DNA of 6,170 bases from Phycisphaerae bacterium (GCA_022842805.1 JALHOX010000183.1:1-6170); one strand, 5' to 3'. Shown: positions 1-6,116, counted from the first letter of the stretch. Numbers and translations: made by a program. The notes: generated by a model not told the origin, from the letters alone.

Positions 1-1296
1 GCCGGTCTTGAGGTCCTGCGACGTATCGCCGGCGATGCAGATCGCGATGCAAACGAGGGCCGCGACGCTGAGGATCGTGAATTTCAACTGGGCATCGGAG
101 ATGGTTCCGGCGGCGTTGCCGTACTTCATGAATGCGAGAAACACGAGCGCGGTGCCGAGCGTCGTCGCGATGGTCATGGCCGAGGCGGGGAGCGAAGAAC
201 TACCGACTTGCCCGACCAGACGCGACGAAACGGTGACGAAGAAGAGCGAGAAGAGCATCACGCATCCGATGGTGATCGGATTGTTGAGCCTGAACTCGGG
301 GAAGTACCACATCGCCGCGCCGACGCCGCCGAGCATCAACAGCAGCAGGATGGTGGGGATGTCGCGGTCGACGCGCTCTCCCGAGCCACGTCCGCCGAGG
401 ATGTTGAAGATCGATCCGCCGATGGCCCCGAAGCTGCGGATGAGCGACAGCACGCCGCCGAGCACGACCGCGCCGGCGCCGATGTAGCGGATGTACTGGC
501 GATGAAGGTCGCCGGGGCCCATTTCAGCGAGGGGCGTGGATGCAGGCCACATGATCGCAGTCGAGTCGCCGGCGAAGTAGCGAATGGCCGGAATGAGCAC
601 GAACCAGCCGAGGATTGCGCCGGCCAGCATGCGGGCGGCGATCTTGGCCCCGATGATGTATCCCACGCCCACGAGAGCCGGCTCGAGCGCGACGCTGGCC
701 TGGGTCTTCAGCAGTGGGATGCCCTGCGCGGATTCCTTGGTCCAGAAGCCGAGGCCGCGGAAAAACTCGTAGATGCCGCCCAGGAAGATGCCGCCGAAAA
801 CGTGTTTGGCCGCGTCGCCGCCCGCCGCGCCGGATTTGAGGACTTCGGCACAGGCGACGCCTTCGGGGAATTTCAGCTTTCCGTGTTCTTTGACGATCAA
901 CAAACGCCGCAGCGGGACCATGAAAATGATGCCGAGCATGCCGCCGAGCGTGCCCCAGAAGACCATCTGCCAGTAGCCGGGCTTCATCGGCTGGCCCGCG
1001 GCGACCTCGGCGATGGGGTTTTTCGGATCATCGGCGAAGATGAAGAGCGCGGGCAGTACGAAGATCATGCCCGAGGCAAGGCTGGTGCCCGCCGAGCCGA
1101 TGGTCTGAACAATGTTGTTCTCGGAGACCGAAACGCGCTTCAGAAATGTGCGGTAAATGGCGAAGCCGATGACCGCCGACGGGATCGAGCTGGCGACCGT
1201 CTGGCCGACTTGCAGGCCGATGTAGGCGTTGGCGGCGCCGAAAAGGATGCTCACCAGCACGCCGACGACGATCGCGGGGACTGTTAATTCTCTCAA
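1..1296 (-). CDS. OPT-family oligopeptide transporter, N-terminal 432 residues (runs off the left edge)
   Basis: This is a polytopic inner-membrane protein of the OPT family (TIGR00733-like), which by family knowledge imports oligopeptides or metal chelates using the proton gradient. My reverse-strand translation is open for 432 codons from the TTG at 1296-1294 to the window edge. It is rich in hydrophobic stretches, for example around residues 7-22, 33-48, 73-88 and 109-129. Recognisable OPT landmarks are GAANAYIGLQVGQTV (20-34), SENNIVQTI (58-66), LKFPEGVACAEVL (141-153), an MTIATTLG segment starting at 374, and GDTSQDLKTG (423-432). The TTG start is chosen because GGAGG lies 8 nt upstream, family homology begins at once (RELTVPAIVVG), and no in-frame ATG or GTG occurs before the upstream stop at 1356-1354. 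Family members are usually about 600-700 residues, so roughly a third lies outside the window. The substrate cannot be read from sequence. Two usually conserved spots differ from the form I remember (see findings). Confidence 0.93.
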   Translation of the reverse strand, partial: MRELTVPAIVVGVLVSILFGAANAYIGLQVGQTVASSIPSAVIGFAIYRTFLKRVSVSENNIVQTIGSAGTSLASGMIFVLPALFIFADDPKNPIAEVAAGQPMKPGYWQMVFWGTLGGMLGIIFMVPLRRLLIVKEHGKLKFPEGVACAEVLKSGAAGGDAAKHVFGGIFLGGIYEFFRGLGFWTKESAQGIPLLKTQASVALEPALVGVGYIIGAKIAARMLAGAILGWFVLIPAIRYFAGDSTAIMWPASTPLAEMGPGDLHRQYIRYIGAGAVVLGGVLSLIRSFGAIGGSIFNILGGRGSGERVDRDIPTILLLLMLGGVGAAMWYFPEFRLNNPITIGCVMLFSLFFVTVSSRLVGQVGSSSLPASAMTIATTLGTALVFLAFMKYGNAAGTISDAQLKFTILSVAALVCIAICIAGDTSQDLKTG

Positions 1297-1304
1297 CGCA
1301 CGAC

Positions 1305-1309
1305 CCTCC
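1305..1309 (-). promoter_or_regulatory. Shine-Dalgarno site for the TTG-started OPT gene
   Basis: The minus strand reads GGAGG here, followed by an 8-nt spacer (GTCGTGCG) and then TTG. This strong site decides the start of the transporter, because there is no ATG or GTG in frame upstream of the TTG before a stop codon. Confidence 0.75.
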
Positions 1310-1320
1310 GGAGGTTCGCG

Positions 1321-1340
1321 GCCCGCTTCTACGAGCGGGC
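1321..1340 (-). repeat. Inverted repeat (7-bp stem) in the OPT leader
   Basis: GCCCGCT (1321-1327) and AGCGGGC (1334-1340) are perfect reverse complements around a 6-nt loop (TCTACG). On the minus strand the hairpin would lie about 24 nt upstream of the TTG start, just before the ribosome binding site. No T-run follows, so it is not a classic terminator. It could stabilise the mRNA 5' end or bind a regulator; the function is unknown. Confidence 0.55.
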
Positions 1341-1350
1341 GAATATCCAG

Positions 1351-1379
1351 ATTTCAACGTTTCAGCGCATGCCGCTCAA
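1351..1379 (-). promoter_or_regulatory. Candidate sigma70-like promoter for the OPT gene
   Basis: On the minus strand, TTGAGC (1379-1374) and TGAAAT (1356-1351) are separated by 17 nt, and each matches its consensus hexamer at 4 of 6 positions. It would start transcription near 1344, just upstream of the leader hairpin. This is only a moderate match in a region with few alternatives. Confidence 0.25.
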
Positions 1380-1510
1380 TGTATCGACGGCGAGCGCGCA
1401 AGGGAACGTGGACGGGTATTCGTACAGTTGGCGACGAAATTGCGGTCCCCCCGCCGATGTGGCCGTCGGGCGCGGTTGACGTACCATTCCTGCAAGCAGC
1501 GGCGGCATCG

Positions 1511-1548
1511 GTCGGCCGCGCGGCGCCCCGCGGGGCCCCGGCTTCGGG
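1511..1548. repeat. GC-rich overlapping palindromes upstream of the DUF58 gene
   Basis: This block is almost entirely G and C. It contains the perfect 12-bp palindrome GCCCCGCGGGGC (1525-1536), the overlapping GGGGCCCC (1532-1539), and CCCG-GCTT-CGGG (1537-1548), a small stem with a 4-nt loop. It ends about 20 nt before the DUF58 start, so it could fold in the mRNA leader. The rest of the 272-bp divergent region (1297-1568) holds no supported gene. No convincing plus-strand promoter is visible in it. Confidence 0.5.
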
Positions 1549-1568
1549 ACTATTTGGCAGCGAGCGAC

Positions 1569-2486
1569 ATGTCCAGCGCCCCGTCAAATCCGCGACGCGT
1601 CGAAGAGAGCAAGCAGCTCCTCACGCCCGAATTCATGAGCAAGCTCGATGCGCTGGAGATCCTCTCGCGCAAGATCTTCACCGGGACGGTGAAGGGCGAA
1701 CGTCGCAGCAAGCGCATGGGCGAATCGGTCGAGTTCGCCGACTATCGCAACTACGTCGTCGGCGACGACCTGCGCGTCATCGACTGGAACATTTACGCCC
1801 GTCTCGAGCGGCTGCTGCTCAAGCTCTTCATGGCGGAAGAAGACCTGAACGTGAGCGTGCTCTTCGACGTTTCGAAGAGCATGAACTGGGGCAAGCCGAA
1901 CAAGGGGCTCTTTGCCAAGCGCGTCGCCGCGGCGCTGGCCTACATCGGCCTGGTTCGCATGGATCGCGTCAATCTCTACGGCTTCAACAGTCGGCTGGTG
2001 CACGAGATGACCGGCATTCGCGGGCGACGCTTCACGGGTCAGATGATCAAGTTTCTGGAGGGGATCGAGTTTGAGGGGTACTCGCACTTCACCGAGGCGG
2101 CACGGCACTTCGCGATTCGCCATCGCGGCAAGGGCGTGGTGCTGGTGATCAGCGACTTTTTTGACAAAGGGGGCTACGCCGACGGGGTGCGCTATCTGCT
2201 CAGCCGCGATTGCGACATCTACGCGATTCAGGTGCTGTCGCCCGAGGAGATCGAGCCGAAGTTGAGCGGCGATCTGAAGTTGCTCGACGTGGAGGACGAA
2301 GACACGGCGGAAGTGAGCGTGACCGGGCCGCTGCTGGCGCGTTACAAGGCGAACCTGCAGGCCTATTGCAGCGAGTTAAAGGAACACTGCACGCGACGCG
2401 GGATCACCTATCTTTTTAGTGCAACGACGGTGCCGTTTGATGTGCTCGTCATGAGTTATTTGCGACAGCGGGGGTTGGTGCGGTAG
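1569..2486 (+). CDS. DUF58 domain protein with intact VWA-type MIDAS, 305 residues
   Basis: This is a DUF58 (PF01882) protein of typical length, probably cytoplasmic since no signal peptide or membrane segment is visible. The signature segment SVEFADYRNYVVGDDLRVID-WN spans residues 53-74. A VWA-like fold follows with MIDAS residues D100-S102-S104 (DVSKS), a candidate T175 (SHFTEA) and D196 (VISDFFD). Family knowledge links DUF58 proteins to MoxR AAA+ ATPases and VWA proteins in chaperone-like or assembly modules; the exact client is unknown. The frame stays open upstream to a TTG at 1428. I chose ATG 1569 because the added 47 residues are Arg-rich and unlike the family, while MSSAPSNPRRVEESKQLLT leads straight into conserved sequence. 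The Shine-Dalgarno is weak (GAG, 4 nt before ATG). The stop overlaps the next gene's GTG by one base. No moxR gene lies beside it within the window. Confidence 0.92.
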   Translation: MSSAPSNPRRVEESKQLLTPEFMSKLDALEILSRKIFTGTVKGERRSKRMGESVEFADYRNYVVGDDLRVIDWNIYARLERLLLKLFMAEEDLNVSVLFDVSKSMNWGKPNKGLFAKRVAAALAYIGLVRMDRVNLYGFNSRLVHEMTGIRGRRFTGQMIKFLEGIEFEGYSHFTEAARHFAIRHRGKGVVLVISDFFDKGGYADGVRYLLSRDCDIYAIQVLSPEEIEPKLSGDLKLLDVEDEDTAEVSVTGPLLARYKANLQAYCSELKEHCTRRGITYLFSATTVPFDVLVMSYLRQRGLVR

Positions 2487-4561
2487 TGGGCAACTGGTTC
2501 TTAAACCCCTGGGCTTTGTGGATCGCCGGCGGCGTACTGCCCACGCTGCTGATTCTCTATTTCCTGAAGCTGCGGCGGAAGCAGGAGACCGTTCCCTCGA
2601 CGCTGCTCTGGAAGCGCGCGGTCCAGGATCTGCAGGTCAACGCACCATTCCAGAAGCTCCGCAAAAACCTGCTGCTGTTGCTGCAAATGCTCGTGCTCAG
2701 CGCCGGCGTCATTGCACTGGCCCGCCCCATCCTGAAAGGCACGCAAACCTTTGACGGGCGCGTCGTGTTGATGATCGATCACTCCGCCTCCATGCAGACG
2801 GTCGAAGAAGACGGCCGCACGCGGCTCGCCATCGCCAAAGAGCAAGCACTGTTGCAGGCGCGGCGCTTCAACCGCACCGGCAGTTCATGGCTGCAGTTCG
2901 CCGGCGTACAACCCAAGACGCAGCTCATGGTCGTCAGCTTCGCCGGCGACGCGCGTGTGCGTCAGCCATTCAGCACCAACATCAACGAGATTGTCGCCGC
3001 GATTGAAGACATCCAGCCGGTCGACGGCCCGAGCGATCTGACGGAGGCGATGCAAATGGCCGAGGCGTATATGTCGGCCCCGGCGATGATCACCAAGGGC
3101 ATGGAGGACACGCCCGTCAGCGCCGCGCAGCCGGCGACGCTGATGATGTTCACCGACGGCGTGATTGCGAGCGCGGCCGAGTCGGTCTCGCGGGCCGGTC
3201 GCATCGTCTGGTACACCATCGGCGCGGCCAGCGACAACGTGGGCATCACGGCCTTTCGCACGCGGCGCGACTACGAAAACCCCGAGATTTTGCAGGCGTT
3301 CGTCGAGGTGCGAAACTTCGGCACGCAGCCCGTCACCACCGATCTGTCGATCTACCTCGATGGCCAGTTGATCGACGCCAAGCCGATCGACCTAGAGCCG
3401 GGCATGAGCGAAGCCGCGCCGCCGACCAACGCAAACGGCAACGACAACGCGGCCCCGCCGGCGACATCGGCGCCCGCAGGCGCCGATGCCGGTCGCTCGC
3501 CCGAAGGTTCGGTCGTCTCGCTCACGTTTGAGCGGCCCGTGCTGACCGCGGGGCACATCGAGGCACGACTCTCGCGGAAAGACGGATTCACGCTCGACAA
3601 CACAGCCCACGCCATCATCCCCGCCCCGCGCAAGCTGCGCGTACTGCTGGTGACGGCGAAGAACTGGCTGCTCGATCAGGTGTTGGCGGGGCTGCCGCTC
3701 GAAAAGGTCGACACGATCACACCCGCAACCTACGAAGCGGCGCCCGCCGGCCAGCTCGATCAGGACGGACAGTCGCGCTACGACGTGGTGATCCTCGACA
3801 AACACGCGACCAAGCGACTGCCGGTCGGCAACTACCTCTGCATCAACACGGTGCCGGAGGGGCTGAAGATCGAGACCGCCGGCGAGAGCGACGACTATCG
3901 CCTGATCTGGTGGGACGAGACGCACCCCGTCATGCGTTATGTCGACCTCGACTTCGTCGCCGTGCAGAAGGGAATGAAGCTCGCCACGCCGCCCGAAGCG
4001 GAGAAGCTGAGCGAGTCCAACGTCGGCCCGGCGATGGTGCACATCGCCAATGACGGACGGCACTATGTGATCGTCGGCTTCGCAATCGAGAACAGCGATT
4101 TTCCGCGAAAGGTCGCCTTCCCGGTCTTCATCTACAACGCGATTCGCTTCCTCAGCAGCGGCGGCGTCGCCGAGAGCGACGTTCGGCTGCGGCCGGGCGA
4201 TGCGCTGCGGGTGCAGTTGCCCGCCGGCTCAAGCGCCGCCGAGCTCAAGCTGCCCGGTGGCCGCACCGCGACCGCCCGCGCCGATGCGGCCGGCGTGGCC
4301 CGCTTCGGCGGGACGGAGCGCGTGGGCGTCTATGAGGCGCTGGCGGGCGGCAAGCAGATCGATCGATTCGCGGTCAACCTGGAAGACCCCGACGAAAGCA
4401 GCATCGCCCCGCGCGCCGCTCCGGCGTTCGGCGGCGTCGACGTGCAGCAAGGCGAAATGCTTAAAGCCTCCACACCGGAAATCTGGCGCTGGTTCGCCGG
4501 GATCGCGCTGGTCATTTTGCTGGTCGAGTGGTGGGTCTATACGCGCCGCGCCACGATCTGA
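2486..4561 (+). CDS. BatA-like membrane-anchored VWA protein, 691 residues
   Basis: The N-terminus fits the BatA / aerotolerance regulator family (PF07584): one membrane segment near residues 9-27, the FLKLRRKQETVPSTLLWKR stretch (26-44) and a second membrane segment near 62-80. A VWA domain spans about 91-248 with a complete MIDAS: D98-S100-S102 (DHSAS), T186 (SDLTEA) and D224 (FTDG). Next come a likely beta-sandwich (about 253-305), an Ala/Pro/Asn-rich linker (310-342), and a part resembling the class I glutamine-amidotransferase-like fold often seen in planctomycete relatives (from about 383, LRVLLVTAKNW and YDVVILD). A third membrane segment (about 667-685) is followed by a short basic tail (YTRRATI). 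The topology suggests a large extracytoplasmic or cytoplasmic region held at both ends, acting with DUF58; this is inferred. The GTG start lies in TAGTG, overlapping the DUF58 stop by one base, which suggests translational coupling. The amidotransferase-like assignment is tentative, and I see no catalytic Cys triad. Confidence 0.9.
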   Translation: MGNWFLNPWALWIAGGVLPTLLILYFLKLRRKQETVPSTLLWKRAVQDLQVNAPFQKLRKNLLLLLQMLVLSAGVIALARPILKGTQTFDGRVVLMIDHSASMQTVEEDGRTRLAIAKEQALLQARRFNRTGSSWLQFAGVQPKTQLMVVSFAGDARVRQPFSTNINEIVAAIEDIQPVDGPSDLTEAMQMAEAYMSAPAMITKGMEDTPVSAAQPATLMMFTDGVIASAAESVSRAGRIVWYTIGAASDNVGITAFRTRRDYENPEILQAFVEVRNFGTQPVTTDLSIYLDGQLIDAKPIDLEPGMSEAAPPTNANGNDNAAPPATSAPAGADAGRSPEGSVVSLTFERPVLTAGHIEARLSRKDGFTLDNTAHAIIPAPRKLRVLLVTAKNWLLDQVLAGLPLEKVDTITPATYEAAPAGQLDQDGQSRYDVVILDKHATKRLPVGNYLCINTVPEGLKIETAGESDDYRLIWWDETHPVMRYVDLDFVAVQKGMKLATPPEAEKLSESNVGPAMVHIANDGRHYVIVGFAIENSDFPRKVAFPVFIYNAIRFLSSGGVAESDVRLRPGDALRVQLPAGSSAAELKLPGGRTATARADAAGVARFGGTERVGVYEALAGGKQIDRFAVNLEDPDESSIAPRAAPAFGGVDVQQGEMLKASTPEIWRWFAGIALVILLVEWWVYTRRATI

Positions 4562-4649
4562 CCCCTCGCAGGGCGATTGCGGGCCGCCCGAAATCACCGC
4601 CGGCACGCGGCGTATTCCCCGGCGCCCGTGATTCGCCATCCGCGGGGGC

Positions 4650-4680
4650 TTCACAGCGGGCGCCGCACCGACGCTAAAAT
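4650..4680 (+). promoter_or_regulatory. Candidate promoter for the GYF_2-AIM24 gene
   Basis: TTCACA (4650-4655, 5 of 6 consensus matches) and TAAAAT (4675-4680, 5 of 6) stand 19 nt apart, slightly wider than ideal, and about 80 nt upstream of the ATG. The 201-bp gap after the VWA gene (4562-4762) holds nothing else I can support: no gene, and no terminator with a T-run. The promoter suggests the AIM24 gene can be transcribed independently of the DUF58-VWA pair. Confidence 0.35.
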
Positions 4681-4762
4681 TTCCGCGAAGGTGGAATGAC
4701 GCAGGCCCGAATCCGCTGCAGCCTCGCTTCGCATCTTCGCAACTGACAGAAAGCAGAGACCC

Positions 4763-5764
4763 ATGCGCGAATGGCACTATGCCCACGACGGACAGAGTTT
4801 CGGCCCCTTCACCCTCGACGAGTTGATCGGCAAATTGCCCGGCGTCGGCGGGGATCAGACCTTTGTGTTCGGCCCCGGCCTCTCGGGCTGGACGCCGGCC
4901 CATGCGGTCCCGGCGCTGCGGGCCAAGCCGACGGAGCCGACCCATGTCCCGCCTCCCCCGGCCGCCACTCGCCGCGCCGCCGACGAAATCGACTACGCCA
5001 TCAGCGGCGACGACATGCAGTTCGTCGAAGTCGAGCTCGATCCGCAGGAGATGGTCATCGCCGAAGCCGGGGCGATGATGTACATGACGCAGGGCATCAA
5101 TATGGAGACCCGCTTCGGCGATCCCAGCAAGGAGGGCGGCGGCTTTTTCGGCAAGATCATGACCGCGGGCAAGCGCATGCTCACCGGCGAATCGCTCTTC
5201 ATGACCACCTACACCGGCATGGGGCCGGGCAAGCAGCGGGTGGCCTTCGCCGCCCCCTACCCCGGCAAGATCATCCCGATGGATCTGACACAGCTCGGCG
5301 GCGAGCTGCTCTGCCAGAAAGACTCGTTTCTCTGCGCCGCGCGCGGCGTCAGCGTCGGCATCGCGTTCACCAAGAAGCTCGGGGCGGGCTTGTTTGGCGG
5401 CGAGGGCTTCATCCTGCAGCGCCTCAGCGGCGACGGACTGGCCTTCGTTCACGCGGGCGGAACGCTGTGCCAGCGGCGGCTTCTCCCCGGCGAGACGCTC
5501 CGGGTCGACACCGGCTGCATCGTCGCCTTTCAGCCCAGCGTGCAATATGACATCAAGTTCGTCGGCGGCGTGAAGAACACACTCTTCGGCGGGGAAGGCC
5601 TCTTTTTCGCCACGCTCACGGGCCCCGGCGACATCTGGCTGCAATCGCTGCCCTTTTCGCGGCTCGCCGACCGCATCACCAGCGCCGCCGGCAGCTTTGG
5701 GCGCAAGGAGGAAGGCAGTTTGTTGGGCGGGATCGGAACGCTTCTGCAGGGGGATCGGTCGTAA
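4763..5764 (+). CDS. GYF_2 domain fused to AIM24 / TIGR00266 family protein, 333 residues
   Basis: Residues 1-50 look like a GYF_2 domain (PF14237, formerly DUF4339): W4-Y6, the G-P-F/T-L-D-E-L core (GPFTLDEL, 14-21) and the closing GW-T-P (42-45). A Pro/Ala-rich linker (about 51-74) leads to an AIM24 domain (PF01987, TIGR00266) at about 76-305. It shows the family's Gly-rich features: AEAGAMMYM, FFGKIMTAGKRMLTGESLF, GGEGFILQRLSG, and GDIWLQSLPFSRLADRI near the end. A short Gly/Ser tail follows. AIM24 proteins form a beta-rich fold related to the tubby-like fold; the mitochondrial homologue affects membrane organisation, while the bacterial role is unknown. GYF_2 is thought to bind proteins or peptides. 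No signal peptide or clear membrane segment is visible, so it is probably cytoplasmic or peripheral. The ATG is preceded only by a weak GAG (4756-4758), but the GYF_2 domain starts at once, supporting this start. Confidence 0.93.
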   Translation: MREWHYAHDGQSFGPFTLDELIGKLPGVGGDQTFVFGPGLSGWTPAHAVPALRAKPTEPTHVPPPPAATRRAADEIDYAISGDDMQFVEVELDPQEMVIAEAGAMMYMTQGINMETRFGDPSKEGGGFFGKIMTAGKRMLTGESLFMTTYTGMGPGKQRVAFAAPYPGKIIPMDLTQLGGELLCQKDSFLCAARGVSVGIAFTKKLGAGLFGGEGFILQRLSGDGLAFVHAGGTLCQRRLLPGETLRVDTGCIVAFQPSVQYDIKFVGGVKNTLFGGEGLFFATLTGPGDIWLQSLPFSRLADRITSAAGSFGRKEEGSLLGGIGTLLQGDRS

Positions 5765-5794
5765 GCACGCGCGGCCCGCTCCGGCGACCAGCAG

Positions 5795-5806
5795 TCGCGT
5801 TAGCGA
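5795..5806. repeat. Small TCGC-GTTA-GCGA hairpin
   Basis: TCGC (5795-5798) and GCGA (5803-5806) pair around GTTA. It lies 31 bp after the AIM24 stop, in the gap before the 3' end of the tRNA-CAT gene. The GCGTTAGC core is reminiscent of short intergenic repeats in planctomycete genomes, but only one copy is visible and the stem is just 4 bp. Confidence 0.3.
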
Positions 5807-5829
5807 GCCAGCCCCGCAGCGCGTAAGGC

Positions 5830-5847
5830 GGCGGCCGCCGGGCCGCC
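5830..5847. repeat. GC-rich hairpin (7-bp stem, 4-nt loop) between convergent genes
   Basis: GGCGGCC (5830-5836) and GGCCGCC (5841-5847) are perfect reverse complements around GCCG. It sits between the AIM24 stop (5764) and the 3' end of the tRNA-CAT gene (5863), which converge on it. A stable stem here could slow or end transcription from either side or protect 3' ends. No T-run follows on either strand, so I do not call it an intrinsic terminator. Confidence 0.5.
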
Positions 5848-5862
5848 ACTTGGAAGGAAAAA

Positions 5863-5937
5863 TGGTGGGAGCCGGACTTGAACCGGCGACCTGCGGGTTA
5901 TGAATCCACCGCTCTAAACCAGCTGAGCTATCCCACC
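5863..5937 (-). tRNA. tRNA with CAT anticodon, probably elongator tRNA-Met
   Basis: A full 75-nt cloverleaf on the minus strand: acceptor GGTGGGA/TCCCACC (7 pairs), D-stem GCTC/GAGC, anticodon loop TTCATAA (anticodon CAT), 5-nt variable loop AGGTC, T-stem GCCGG/CCGGC with loop TTCAAGT, and discriminator A73. It is not the initiator, because positions 1-72 form a G-C pair instead of the initiator mismatch. A CAT anticodon can also be tRNA-Ile2, read after lysidine modification. The G4-C69 and G5-C68 pairs differ from the C4-G69/C5-G68 pairs linked to TilS recognition, which favours Met. The anticodon stem (GTGGA/CCCGC) has a T28-G42 wobble and an A31-C39 mismatch. CCA is not encoded: five Ts (5862-5858) directly follow A73. 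Confidence 0.93.
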
Positions 5938-5951
5938 AAGACAGCGGAGAG

Positions 5952-5980
5952 ATTGTAAGAACGCGGGGCGCGTTCGTAAA
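5952..5980 (-). promoter_or_regulatory. Promoter of the tRNA-CAT gene
   Basis: On the minus strand, TTTACG (5980-5975, 4 of 6) and TACAAT (5957-5952, 5 of 6) are exactly 17 nt apart. The -10 ends 14 nt before the tRNA 5' end, giving a leader of about 8 nt, a usual distance for a tRNA gene. A perfect palindrome almost fills its spacer. Confidence 0.55.
5959..5975. repeat. Perfect inverted repeat within the tRNA-CAT promoter
   Basis: GAACGCG (5959-5965) and CGCGTTC (5969-5975) are perfect reverse complements around GGG. The dyad occupies nearly the whole spacer between the -35 and -10 hexamers of the tRNA-CAT promoter. It could be an operator for a dimeric regulator, or a chance GC-rich palindrome. 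Confidence 0.55.
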
Positions 5981-5996
5981 GCCACGCGCGCCGCGC

Positions 5997-6024
5997 TTGC
6001 AGGGCTTCGGTTGCGAGTTATGAT
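5997..6024 (+). promoter_or_regulatory. Promoter of the tRNA-Lys gene
   Basis: TTGCAG (5997-6002, 3 of 6) and TATGAT (6019-6024, 5 of 6) are 16 nt apart. The -10 ends 19 nt before the tRNA 5' end, giving a leader of about 13 nt. Its -35 lies 16 bp from the -35 of the divergent tRNA-CAT promoter, so the two share a compact control region. Confidence 0.5.
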
Positions 6025-6043
6025 GCGTAGCTCGGCACGTAAC

Positions 6044-6116
<73 letters not shown>

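Noticed and set aside
208..1287. Long open plus-strand frame of 359 codons
   Set aside because: It is rich in Asp, Glu, His and Ala, the usual look of the antisense of a membrane protein gene. The minus strand clearly encodes an OPT transporter over the same bases.
1476..1487. TTGACG followed by TACCAT as a promoter for DUF58
   Set aside because: The hexamers are adjacent instead of about 17 nt apart, and no -10-like sequence occurs at the right distance.
1428..1568. Upstream extension of the DUF58 gene from a TTG at 1428
   Set aside because: The extra 47 residues are Arg-rich and unlike the family, and they cover the palindromic GC block. The ATG at 1569 gives the normal family length.
4571..4590. 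Possible terminator after the VWA gene
   Set aside because: Only a 5-bp GGGCG/CGCCC stem with a 9-nt loop and no T-run. It is too weak to call.
4229..5644. Long open minus-strand frame of 471 codons
   Set aside because: It is antisense to the end of the VWA gene and to the AIM24 gene, both with clear family matches. Long antisense frames are common at this GC content.
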